From Deltaproteobacteria bacterium (lineage in GTDB: Bacteria; Desulfobacterota; Binatia; UBA12015), in NCBI GenBank assembly GCA_003447545.1, contig DLYX01000335.1, positions 1 to 6,375 of the forward strand: DNA of 6,375 nucleotides. Reading direction: 5' to 3'. Within the stretch, counting starts at the first letter, position 1, and every line of letters starts with the position of its first letter. Below the pieces are notes generated by a model. The model made no database searches. It saw nothing but the letters and a program-made list of their open reading frames with translations, and was not told the origin of the DNA. Below, one piece after another: positions 1-5,977 of the stretch. The translations under genes and the position numbers were made by a program.

Positions 1-1
1 C

Positions 2-340
2 GCATCTTCGAAGTCCCCGGCGCTCTATGAGAAATGCGGCATCAAGATCGACTTCGACACCTACGATGTCCGGATTCGAGGGCAGCGTGTCGAGCTTTCG
101 TTACGCGAGTTCGAGCTCCTGGGCTTTTTGGTCACCCACCCCAATCGTGCCTACAATCGGGCCCAGTTGCTTGATCTGGTTTGGGGCTCCGAAACCTATG
201 TCGAGCCCAGGACTGTGGATGTGCATATTCGACGATTGCGGCGGCACGTTGAGGAGAATGATTCGTCCCCGAGTCGCATTCTGACCGTTCGTGGCGTCGG
301 ATATCTATTTGATGATCGCGCCGATTCGGCGGCCGGCTAG
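2..340 (+). CDS. phoB: PhoB-like response regulator, C-terminal DNA-binding part (5' truncated)
   Basis: This is the last 112 codons of an OmpR/PhoB-family response regulator. The start and the whole receiver domain lie left of the window, and the frame ends at TAG 338-340. The visible part is a winged-helix effector domain: LSLREFELLGFL opens it, NRAQLLDLVWG is the next helix, PRTVDVHIRRLRRHVE is the recognition-helix region, and ILTVRGVGYLF forms the C-terminal wing hairpin. These are the standard landmarks of the family. The next gene is a PhoR-like kinase on the same strand, which makes PhoB, the activator of phosphate-starvation genes, the best guess. The effector domain alone cannot exclude another OmpR-family member. 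Family assignment is very sure; the PhoB name rests on context. Confidence 0.88.
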   Translation, partial: ASSKSPALYEKCGIKIDFDTYDVRIRGQRVELSLREFELLGFLVTHPNRAYNRAQLLDLVWGSETYVEPRTVDVHIRRLRRHVEENDSSPSRILTVRGVGYLFDDRADSAAG

Positions 341-360
341 GTCCGGAGATCGGATAAAAT

Positions 361-1686
361 TTGCTCCTTCGACTCGCCATAGGGTTTCTGCTCGGAATCA
401 TCGGAGGGACTGTCTGGCCCGGGCCCGCGGAGCAAAAGATTATCCTTGCGCTCCTCGTGGGCCTGGCGTGCCAAATACCTTCCGGTCGACGACAGCGAGA
501 AAAGCTGTCCGCGCTTCAGAATTGGGCGGAGGCTGCTCGTGTTGGCAATTTCAAATCGCCACCGCTCTCGGCCGCGACACCCGATGCGATCGATCGATTG
601 GGGCGAACCCTCGACACGGTGCTGAACACGCAACTGGAAACGCAACGAGGGCTCGTCTGGGAGCGTGATCGGCTGCAGGCGATCCTCAGCGCGATGGTCG
701 AGGGCGTCTTGGTGATTGACCTCGCTGGAGTTGTGTTGCGGGCCAACGACCGGGTGCAGACCTTGCTTGAACTGCCCCAGGAAACAAACCCTCTGGGGAT
801 GTCGATCTGGGATCTGACGCGAGATATCGAGCTTCATCGGATTGTCCGCGATGCCATGGGTGCAGGTCGCTCGGCGAGTGGCGAGTTCGATCTGATCGGT
901 GACGTCGCACGCCGGCTGGGTCTTACGGTTGGTCCAACGGCGGACGGTACCGCCTGGGTTCTGGTTTTTCACGATATGACCGAGCAGCGGCGGCTGGAAA
1001 TGGTTCGAACTGACTTTGTGGCGAATGTCTCCCACGAACTCCAAACTCCCTTGACCGCGATCAAGGGGTTCGCAGAGACACTCCTTTCCTCGGAACTTAC
1101 AGATCCTCAACAAGTTCGCCGTTATCTGTCCATTATCAATCGCAATAGCGAGCGAGTCGGCCTCCTCATCCGGGACTTGCTGGTAATCAGTGATCTCGAA
1201 CTCGGCCGCGTTCCGTTGGCCCTGGCGAGCATCGAATTGGCGCCGGTGATCGAGGAGGTTGTCGAGCTTCTGGAAGAGGCTGCTCGAGCCAAGAACGTGA
1301 CAATCGAGGTCGTCGCGGGAGCCGATGGTTGGATTATGGGCGATCACGACCGGTTGGTGCAGGTTTTTCTGAATCTGATCGATAACGCCATCAAATACAC
1401 CCCCTCGGATGGTGAAATTCGTGTCGAGTGGAAGCCTCGCAAAGAATTTTTGTCGATCAGCGTCGCGGATAGCGGTATCGGGATCCCCGAATCCGATCTA
1501 CCTCGGCTTGCCGAGCGGTTCTACCGGGTCGACAAAGCGCGCTCGCGGGAGGCTGGCGGGACTGGGCTGGGCCTTTCGATCGTCCGCCATATTGTACTGG
1601 CCCATGACGGGACGTTGGAATTTTCCAGCCGCGTGGGAGTTGGAACGAAGGTCATGATCTCCTTACCCCGTGCCACCAATGCCTGA
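361..1686 (+). CDS. phoR: PhoR-like membrane sensor histidine kinase
   Basis: Complete 441-residue sensor kinase, probably the partner of the upstream PhoB-like regulator in sensing phosphate limitation. Two hydrophobic segments (about residues 2-19 and 26-38) form a tight membrane hairpin with almost no periplasmic loop. A PAS domain follows (about 103-205), then the HisKA H-box FVANVSHELQTPLTAIKGF with phospho-acceptor His225. The ATPase domain shows the N-box FLNLIDNAIKY (Asn338, Asn342), the G1 box DSGIGIP (370-376), an F-box near RFYRVDKARS and the G2 box GGTGLGLSI (399-407). The start is TTG at 361: an in-frame stop lies at 355-357 and the next in-frame Met is inside the PAS domain. GGAG at 345-348 is a plausible, slightly distant ribosome site. 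The H-box carries Gln where Arg or Lys is usual. The PhoR name follows from the architecture and from phoB 20 bases upstream; a general PAS kinase is the alternative. Confidence 0.9.
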   Translation: MLLRLAIGFLLGIIGGTVWPGPAEQKIILALLVGLACQIPSGRRQREKLSALQNWAEAARVGNFKSPPLSAATPDAIDRLGRTLDTVLNTQLETQRGLVWERDRLQAILSAMVEGVLVIDLAGVVLRANDRVQTLLELPQETNPLGMSIWDLTRDIELHRIVRDAMGAGRSASGEFDLIGDVARRLGLTVGPTADGTAWVLVFHDMTEQRRLEMVRTDFVANVSHELQTPLTAIKGFAETLLSSELTDPQQVRRYLSIINRNSERVGLLIRDLLVISDLELGRVPLALASIELAPVIEEVVELLEEAARAKNVTIEVVAGADGWIMGDHDRLVQVFLNLIDNAIKYTPSDGEIRVEWKPRKEFLSISVADSGIGIPESDLPRLAERFYRVDKARSREAGGTGLGLSIVRHIVLAHDGTLEFSSRVGVGTKVMISLPRATNA

Positions 1687-1695
1687 AGAGACTGC

Positions 1696-3153
1696 TTAGC
1701 CCGATGCTCCCGGGCGATGCCGACTTGCGAGGCCGAGGTAGAGAAGTTTCTTTCGCAGCGTGTTTCGATTGATCCCGAGGATCTGCGCCGCATGGACCTG
1801 ATTCCCACCGGTTCGCTCCAATGTGGTTTCGAGGAGAGGCTTCTCCATTTCGGCAAGGAGTGCGTCGTAAAGTTCGCGTGGATCTGCGGGAACAGCTGTG
1901 TCGAAGCGGGCCTGCACCTCGCCTCGGACAACGTCCTGCAGAGACCCCGCGGCCAGCGCTCTGTCGGGTTCTTCGCGGGGGCTTAGTGCGAAATCTTCTG
2001 GCATGAGTGTCTCGTCCGGGGCGACGACTGCCGCGCGAACCAACGCGTTCTCGAGTTCCCGGACATTGCCAGGCCAATTGTAGTCGAGCAGCATCTTCTC
2101 GGCCGAACGCGCGATGCCGGTTTTCGTTGTGCCGAGGTCCCGATTGATCTTAGCGAGAAAGTGCCGGATGAGATCCGGGATATCGGCGACGCGCTCCCTG
2201 AGCGGGGGGACGCGGAGCGGGACGACATTGAGTCGAAAGAAGAGATCTTCGCGGAAACGATTTTCCCGCACGGCGTCTGCGAGATTCTGATTCGTCGCGG
2301 CTATGATGCGTACGTTGCTGGGCATCGTTTCGCGTCCGCCAACCCTCGTAAACTCGCGTTCCTGAAGAACTCGGAGGAGCTTTGCTTGAAGCTCGAGCGG
2401 CATATCGCCCAGTTCGTCCAAAAGGAGTGTGCCTCCGGCCGCTTGCTCGAATTTCCCGGACCGCCGTTCTGTAGCGCCGGTGAACGCGCCCTTTTCGTAG
2501 CCGAATAATTCGCTTTCCAGTAACTCGCGAGGAATCGCCGAGCAATTGATCGCGACAAATGGTCCCGCCCAGCGAGGCGAGTGAAAATGGATAGCCTTTG
2601 CGATCAGTTCCTTACCGGTACCGCTCTCTCCCTGAATCAGAACCGTTGCGTCGTTTTGCGCCACTCGACCGAGTAGCTTGTAGATCGACTGCATGGCCGC
2701 GGAGGAACCGATGATATCCACGCCAATCTCGAAACGTTTCTTCAGTTCACCCTTCAGAACGTGAACGTCTGTGCTCAATCGCCTCGCATCGGCCACCCGG
2801 CCCACCAGCAAATTTACCACATCCAGGTCGAAGGGCTTGGTCAGGTAGTCGTACGCGCCGCGTTTCATCGCCTCGACGGCATTGCCCATTGTCGTCTGGG
2901 CTGTCATCACCACCAGAGTCGCTGCGAGGCGTTCCTCGCGAGCTGCGGTGACAACATCAAGCCCGTTGATCTCCGGCATGCGGATATCCACGAAGGCGAG
3001 TACGATATTGCCTTGGCGCAGTATCTCAAGGGCGCGCGTGCCGTTTTCCGCCTCGACGACATCGTGTCCCGCTGCCGTGAGCGATTCCTTCAAGACCCAG
3101 CGAATCGAACGTTCGTCATCTGCAACGAGAATGCGGATTTGTTTATCAGTCAT
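1696..3153 (-). CDS. ntrC: NtrC-like nitrogen-regulation sigma-54 activator
   Basis: Complete 485-residue sigma-54-dependent response regulator, close to the usual length of NtrC. The receiver domain (1-125) has the acidic pair Asp12-Asp13, phospho-acceptor Asp56 in VDIRMP, Thr84 and Lys106 in TKPFD. The AAA+ domain (about 147-385) has Walker A GESGTGKE (175-182), the sigma-54 contact loop GAFTGA (222-227), Walker B LLLDELGD (243-250), REDLFFRLN with the arginine-finger candidates, and WPGNVRELENA (360-370). A linker of about 50 residues leads to a Fis-type helix-turn-helix (about 446-473; AAQILGINRNTLRKKL). All catalytic motifs are intact, so it should remodel sigma-54 polymerase when phosphorylated. 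The SIRWVL stretch and the C-terminal helix resemble enterobacterial NtrC. The ATG at 3153 overlaps the 3' end of the NtrB-like kinase gene by 8 bases, indicating translational coupling. Family is certain; NtrC rather than a paralogue is inferred from the partner. Confidence 0.92.
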   Translation of the reverse strand: MTDKQIRILVADDERSIRWVLKESLTAAGHDVVEAENGTRALEILRQGNIVLAFVDIRMPEINGLDVVTAAREERLAATLVVMTAQTTMGNAVEAMKRGAYDYLTKPFDLDVVNLLVGRVADARRLSTDVHVLKGELKKRFEIGVDIIGSSAAMQSIYKLLGRVAQNDATVLIQGESGTGKELIAKAIHFHSPRWAGPFVAINCSAIPRELLESELFGYEKGAFTGATERRSGKFEQAAGGTLLLDELGDMPLELQAKLLRVLQEREFTRVGGRETMPSNVRIIAATNQNLADAVRENRFREDLFFRLNVVPLRVPPLRERVADIPDLIRHFLAKINRDLGTTKTGIARSAEKMLLDYNWPGNVRELENALVRAAVVAPDETLMPEDFALSPREEPDRALAAGSLQDVVRGEVQARFDTAVPADPRELYDALLAEMEKPLLETTLERTGGNQVHAAQILGINRNTLRKKLLYLGLASRHRPGASG

Positions 3154-4258
3154 TGGGTTCGATCCTTTCTACGGGCAGCGTCAAGATAAACGCCGCGCCT
3201 CCCTGCTTTCGAGGTTGTACCCGAAGTACCCCTCCATGTTCGGTGATGATGCGCTGGCTGATCGCTAATCCGAGGCCGGTCCCATCGTCTTTTGTGGTGA
3301 AAAAGGGGTTGAAAATCTTGTTGAGGTTCTGCTCCGGGATTCCCGGACCCTGATCGCTGATCTCCACGGAAAGGAATTGTGCGCGCCCGTTTTTGCCGCC
3401 GACTCGATACGAGCTTTCCATCCTTGTCCTCAGGGTGATTGTCGCGTGATCTCCGCTGGCCTCGATCGCATTGCGAATCAGGTTCATCAGTACCTGAATA
3501 AGTCGGCTGACATCGACGCAGACCGGAGGCAGGCTTGGGTCGAAAGCTCGCTCGATATGGACTCCGGTTGATATGCCCGGCTGCAATGTCAGGACAACCT
3601 GATCGAGGAGTTCATGAATATTCACGGACCGCGTTTCGAGGCGCGACGGCCCGGCGATATCGAGAAGTTGACCGATCAGATTGGAGAGCCGCTCGATTTC
3701 GTGCAGCAGAATGTCGGTGCACTCTTTGGTTCTCGGCGTATTGGCTATCGCCGCTTCAAGGATCTGAGCCGCCCCCTTCATGCCGGAGAGCGGATTCTTC
3801 ACCTCGTGAGCGAGGCCGGCAACAAGGATTTCCAACTGCTGGAGTCTTTCGGACTCTCTGGACCGAGACTCCAACTCGCGCTGGTAGCTTGTGTCCTGAA
3901 TTGTGAGAAGTGTGCCGACTCGGTGCCCACGAGCGTCGGAGAGCAGAGTTACAGCGGCTCGAACCGGACTCGACCGCCAGGGCGCTTGGGTATCCTTGAG
4001 CACTCCGTCGGCGCGCACGTTGCGAACCCCCGTCTCAAGCGTGGTTTCCAGGAGTTCGATCAACCAGGCATTGGAGACGAGAACTTCCTGCACGGGCCGT
4101 CCGATCGAGCGATAGGCAGCGATTCCCGCTAATTCCGCGCCGCCCTCGTTGATAAATTCAAGCGATCCGTCTGCATCGACCACGAGAACACCATCATCGA
4201 GGCTTTCGAGTACATTGAGCCACTCGCGTGACAAGAATTCTGAAGATGCCTTTATCAT
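3146..4258 (-). CDS. ntrB: NtrB-like soluble histidine kinase (nitrogen regulation)
   Basis: Soluble sensor kinase/phosphatase expected to control NtrC phosphorylation in response to nitrogen status, normally through PII. From ATG 4258 it has 370 residues. It has an N-terminal PAS domain (about 12-125; LNVLESLDDGVLVVDADG), a short coiled linker, the H-box GLAHEVKNPLSGMKGAAQIL (His151), N-box MNLIRNAIEA, G1 DQGPGIP, the F-box region IFNPFFTTK and G2 GTGLGLAIS. The GAAQ run after the H-box and the DPSLP stretch match enterobacterial NtrB, and there is no membrane segment. The frame also stays open to a GTG at 4301-4303, which would add 15 residues. I prefer the ATG because the extra codons are AT-rich and unlike the rest of the gene, the PAS domain then starts at the usual distance, and AGG sits 9 bases upstream. 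The GTG has AAGG 5 bases upstream and cannot be excluded. Confidence 0.9.
   Translation of the reverse strand: MIKASSEFLSREWLNVLESLDDGVLVVDADGSLEFINEGGAELAGIAAYRSIGRPVQEVLVSNAWLIELLETTLETGVRNVRADGVLKDTQAPWRSSPVRAAVTLLSDARGHRVGTLLTIQDTSYQRELESRSRESERLQQLEILVAGLAHEVKNPLSGMKGAAQILEAAIANTPRTKECTDILLHEIERLSNLIGQLLDIAGPSRLETRSVNIHELLDQVVLTLQPGISTGVHIERAFDPSLPPVCVDVSRLIQVLMNLIRNAIEASGDHATITLRTRMESSYRVGGKNGRAQFLSVEISDQGPGIPEQNLNKIFNPFFTTKDDGTGLGLAISQRIITEHGGVLRVQPRKQGGAAFILTLPVERIEPND
3163..3168 (-). promoter_or_regulatory. ribosome binding site of ntrC
   Basis: On the minus strand AAAGGA lies 9 bases before the ntrC ATG, inside the last codons of ntrB. Together with the 8-base gene overlap (ATGACTGA) it supports the ATG at 3153 as start and suggests that translation of ntrC is coupled to that of ntrB. 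Confidence 0.6.
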
Positions 4259-4274
4259 GTGCAATTGCCTAAAA

Positions 4275-4280
4275 CTTATA
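4275..4280 (-). promoter_or_regulatory. possible sigma-70 -10 box for ntrB
   Basis: TATAAG on the minus strand matches the -10 consensus at five of six positions and lies in AT-rich DNA. The best upstream hexamer is TTGTGG at a long 19-base spacing, so the -35 is poor. If it is used, transcription would begin about 10 bases before ATG 4258, downstream of the alternative GTG start at 4303, which would favour the ATG. Confidence 0.25.
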
Positions 4281-4339
4281 CACTCGGACGAGTTATTTTC
4301 CACAAAAACCTTGATTCTGCGGAATTTTCTATCTCCTTA

Positions 4340-4354
4340 GCAAGGACTTGACCG
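4340..4354 (-). promoter_or_regulatory. possible sigma-54 (-24/-12) promoter for ntrB
   Basis: On the minus strand the sequence CGGTCAAGTCCTTGC has GG and GC dinucleotides separated by exactly 10 bases, with a perfect TTGCT -12 element. The -24 half keeps only GG of the TGGCAC consensus. A sigma-54 promoter would let NtrC regulate its own operon, as occurs for some nitrogen-regulated genes. The match is partial and could be chance. Confidence 0.25.
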
Positions 4355-4370
4355 CCCGATCCTCAAAGGC

Positions 4371-4374
4371 AAGG
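4371..4374 (+). promoter_or_regulatory. ribosome binding site of moeA
   Basis: AAGG lies 8 bases before the ATG at 4383. It is the only good ribosome site near the 5' end of the frame and agrees with the usual N-terminus of MoeA (ISIGEAIQRVL). Confidence 0.5.
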
Positions 4375-4382
4375 TAAACGGA

Positions 4383-5642
4383 ATGATCTCGATAGGTGAG
4401 GCGATCCAAAGGGTCCTGGCCCGGACGAAGACAGGAAAAATCGAGCGAGTGGCTTTAGGGGATGCATGCGGAAGCACACTGGCGGGTCCGGTGAAGGCCG
4501 TCGTAAACGTCCCGTCTTTCCGGAACTCTCAAATGGACGGCTATGCCGTCCGCAGCCGCGAAACTGCGTCGGCCTCCACCCAAAGTCCGATTCGCTTGCG
4601 GAAAGGCCCGACAGTCGCCGCGGGAAGCCCCAAGCCGGGTGAACTTCCACCGGGCCACGCGGCGTCGGTCATGACAGGGGCGGCGCTTCCTGACGGAGCT
4701 GATGCGGTGATCCCGATCGAGGATCTCAGGGAGATGGCCGATGGCGTCCACATCTCCGCAAGGGTCGAAGCAGGGTGCTTTATCCGGCCCGCCGGGATCG
4801 ATCTGGCCGCGGGCGAGACCGTCCTGCTCGGAGGCAGCCAGCTGCGCCCGGCCGATATTGGTCTTTTGGCTTCACTCGGATGCACGGAAGTTGAGCGGGT
4901 CACACCTCCGCGAGTCGCGATTTTAGGTACCGGCGATGAATTGGTGTCTGTGGGGAAGCCGCTGGGTTTCGGGCAAATCCATGACTCCAACGCCCATGCG
5001 CTCGCTGCGGCAGTGCAAGTTTGTGGGGGCCAACCGCACTATCTGGGAATTGTTCGCGATACGAAATCGGCTCTGACAGAGGCGTTCCGCTCGGCAGCGA
5101 CCTATGATCTGGTCATCTCGACCGGCGGTGTGTCGGTCGGCAAGTTCGACTATGTCAAAGAAGTTCTCGAGGACTTGGGTGTGGAAAGAAGCTTTTGGAA
5201 AGTCGCACAAAAACCCGGAAAACCCGTTACATTCGGCCAGCAAGGTGACGGCGCTCTGTTCTTCGGCCTACCCGGCAATCCGGTTTCGGCCATGGTCTGT
5301 TTCGAAATCTATGTCGGACCCGCGATTCGATCGATTCTGGGCCGGCGCGACTTGTTTCGTCCCACGATCAAGGTGGTTCTGGCGGAAGATATGGGAACTT
5401 CCGAGCGTTTCCACGAACTCGTGCGGTGCCAGCGGAGCGTGGTGGGCGGTGCTGTTACCGCCACATTGGCCGGGAACCAGAACTCGGGGGCTCTTCACTC
5501 GCTTGCCCGAGCGGATTGCCTTGTTCTTTCACCGCCGGGTCGCAAACGGCTGCATTCAGGTGAAGAGCATCTCGCATTGGACCTTTCTTCAGATACGAAT
5601 TTCTCGAGCATTCATGCTTTTTCGCAAGCATCCAGGGATTGA
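4383..5642 (+). CDS. moeA: MoeA molybdopterin molybdenumtransferase
   Basis: Complete 419-residue MoeA, the cytosolic enzyme that inserts molybdate into adenylylated molybdopterin in the last step of molybdenum cofactor synthesis. The length is normal for the family. Visible landmarks are the N-terminal ISIGEAIQRVL helix, NSQMDGYAVR (48-57, conserved Asp52), MTGAALPDGADAVIPIED (97-114), IRPAGIDLAAGE (134-145, Asp140), ILGTGDEL (180-187), the IHDSN turn (199-203), STGGVSVGKFDYVKEVL (246-262, Asp256), KPGKP (277-281) and GLPGNPVSA (295-303). The C-terminal beta-barrel domain IV (about 328-405) is present. Usual catalytic acids are therefore retained and the enzyme should be active. It diverges from ntrB and heads a cluster with a cytochrome c and an aminopeptidase gene. 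No other molybdenum cofactor genes are in the window, so the cofactor-using enzyme it serves is unknown. Confidence 0.95.
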   Translation: MISIGEAIQRVLARTKTGKIERVALGDACGSTLAGPVKAVVNVPSFRNSQMDGYAVRSRETASASTQSPIRLRKGPTVAAGSPKPGELPPGHAASVMTGAALPDGADAVIPIEDLREMADGVHISARVEAGCFIRPAGIDLAAGETVLLGGSQLRPADIGLLASLGCTEVERVTPPRVAILGTGDELVSVGKPLGFGQIHDSNAHALAAAVQVCGGQPHYLGIVRDTKSALTEAFRSAATYDLVISTGGVSVGKFDYVKEVLEDLGVERSFWKVAQKPGKPVTFGQQGDGALFFGLPGNPVSAMVCFEIYVGPAIRSILGRRDLFRPTIKVVLAEDMGTSERFHELVRCQRSVVGGAVTATLAGNQNSGALHSLARADCLVLSPPGRKRLHSGEEHLALDLSSDTNFSSIHAFSQASRD

Positions 5643-5680
5643 ATTCGTGCACGGCACTATTTTCACCGGTAGGCTTGGAA

Positions 5681-5974
5681 GTGGTGTTCTCAAGGCCCTC
5701 TCAGAAAGCTTGGCTTTTTTTCTTTCTTCTCGGGACGAGCGGAATCCTTGGCTGCGCCTCGGAGTTGCCCGAAACCGATTCACCGGGAGCGCGACTTTAT
5801 ATCGAAGCCTGTGGAAGCTGCCACGCGCCGATTCCGCCCAAGGCCCTCACATTTGCCAGCTGGGAGTTTCAGGTTCGACGGATGGATGAATTCAGGCTCG
5901 CTCGGGGCTGGGGCCCCTTGCCGACATCGCAACGAACAGGGGTACTGAACTACCTCCGCCAACATTCAGGATGA
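5681..5974 (+). CDS. small single-haem cytochrome c, probable lipoprotein
   Basis: Small secreted electron carrier, 97 residues from GTG 5681. The N-terminus reads as a lipoprotein signal: basic residues Arg5 and Lys9, a hydrophobic core WLFFFLLGTSGIL, then a lipobox-like ILGC with Cys25. The mature part has one haem-binding CGSCH (Cys44, Cys47, His48; 5810-5824), and Met68 in RRMDEF is a candidate sixth haem ligand. A conserved-looking tail contains SWEFQV and SQRTGVLNYLRQHS. The frame can be extended to a TTG at 5639 overlapping the moeA stop (111 residues), or begin at GTG 5684. I prefer 5681 because AGG lies 7 bases upstream and the signal peptide then has normal size. It should be exported, acquire covalent haem in the periplasm and perhaps anchor to a membrane. 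Residue -2 of the lipobox (Leu) is unusual, so lipidation is less sure than export. I do not recognise a named family member. Confidence 0.78.
   Translation: MVFSRPSQKAWLFFFLLGTSGILGCASELPETDSPGARLYIEACGSCHAPIPPKALTFASWEFQVRRMDEFRLARGWGPLPTSQRTGVLNYLRQHSG
5968..5971 (+). promoter_or_regulatory. ribosome binding site of the M17 aminopeptidase gene
   Basis: AGGA lies 6 bases before ATG 5978 and sits in the last codons of the cytochrome gene. Three ATG codons follow in frame (5978, 5981, 5984); the spacing is best for the first. The arrangement suggests translational coupling to the cytochrome gene. Confidence 0.5.
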
Positions 5975-5977
5975 GAC

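Larger units (their letters stand above)
4259..4382. promoter_or_regulatory. divergent ntrB/moeA intergenic region
   Basis: This 124-base gap is the only sizeable non-coding stretch and must carry promoters for ntrB leftward and moeA rightward. By hand count, 4261-4340 is about 38% GC, well below the flanking genes. On the ntrB strand there are a sigma-54-like element (4340-4354), a TATAAG -10-like box (4275-4280) and a small palindrome between the latter and its possible -35 (4282-4293). On the moeA strand TTGACC at 4348-4353 resembles a -35 box, but no good -10 box lies at the right spacing. I see no riboswitch fold or Moco-type leader. Confidence 0.55.

Noticed and set aside
337..1347. A 336-codon open frame on the minus strand opposite phoR
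   Set aside because: The translation has no recognisable domain, is rich in His, Arg, Gln and Asp as expected for an antisense shadow in GC-rich DNA, and the plus-strand kinase explains the region fully.
1699..1715. GCCCG/CGGGC hairpin at the 3' end of ntrC as a terminator
   Set aside because: The stem is only five base pairs with a seven-base loop, lies within ntrC codons, and has no T-run on either side.
3614..4132. A 172-codon open frame on the plus strand opposite ntrB
   Set aside because: It lies entirely antisense to a kinase with all motifs intact, and its product shows no domain or plausible start site.
5705..5721. AAAGC-TTG-GCTTT hairpin followed by a T-run as an intrinsic terminator
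   Set aside because: The stem is short and AT-rich, and the T-run is explained by the Leu-Phe-Phe-Phe codons of the cytochrome signal peptide.
5104..5889. A 261-codon open frame overlapping the end of moeA and the cytochrome gene
   Set aside because: It is out of frame with two genes that carry clear motifs (GLPGNPVSA and CGSCH), and its composition (rich in Ser, Arg and Trp) is that of a shadow frame.
5971..5974. ATGA overlap as the start of the gene after the cytochrome
   Set aside because: The frame from ATG 5971 closes after about thirty codons; the aminopeptidase frame starts at 5978 with a properly spaced ribosome site.
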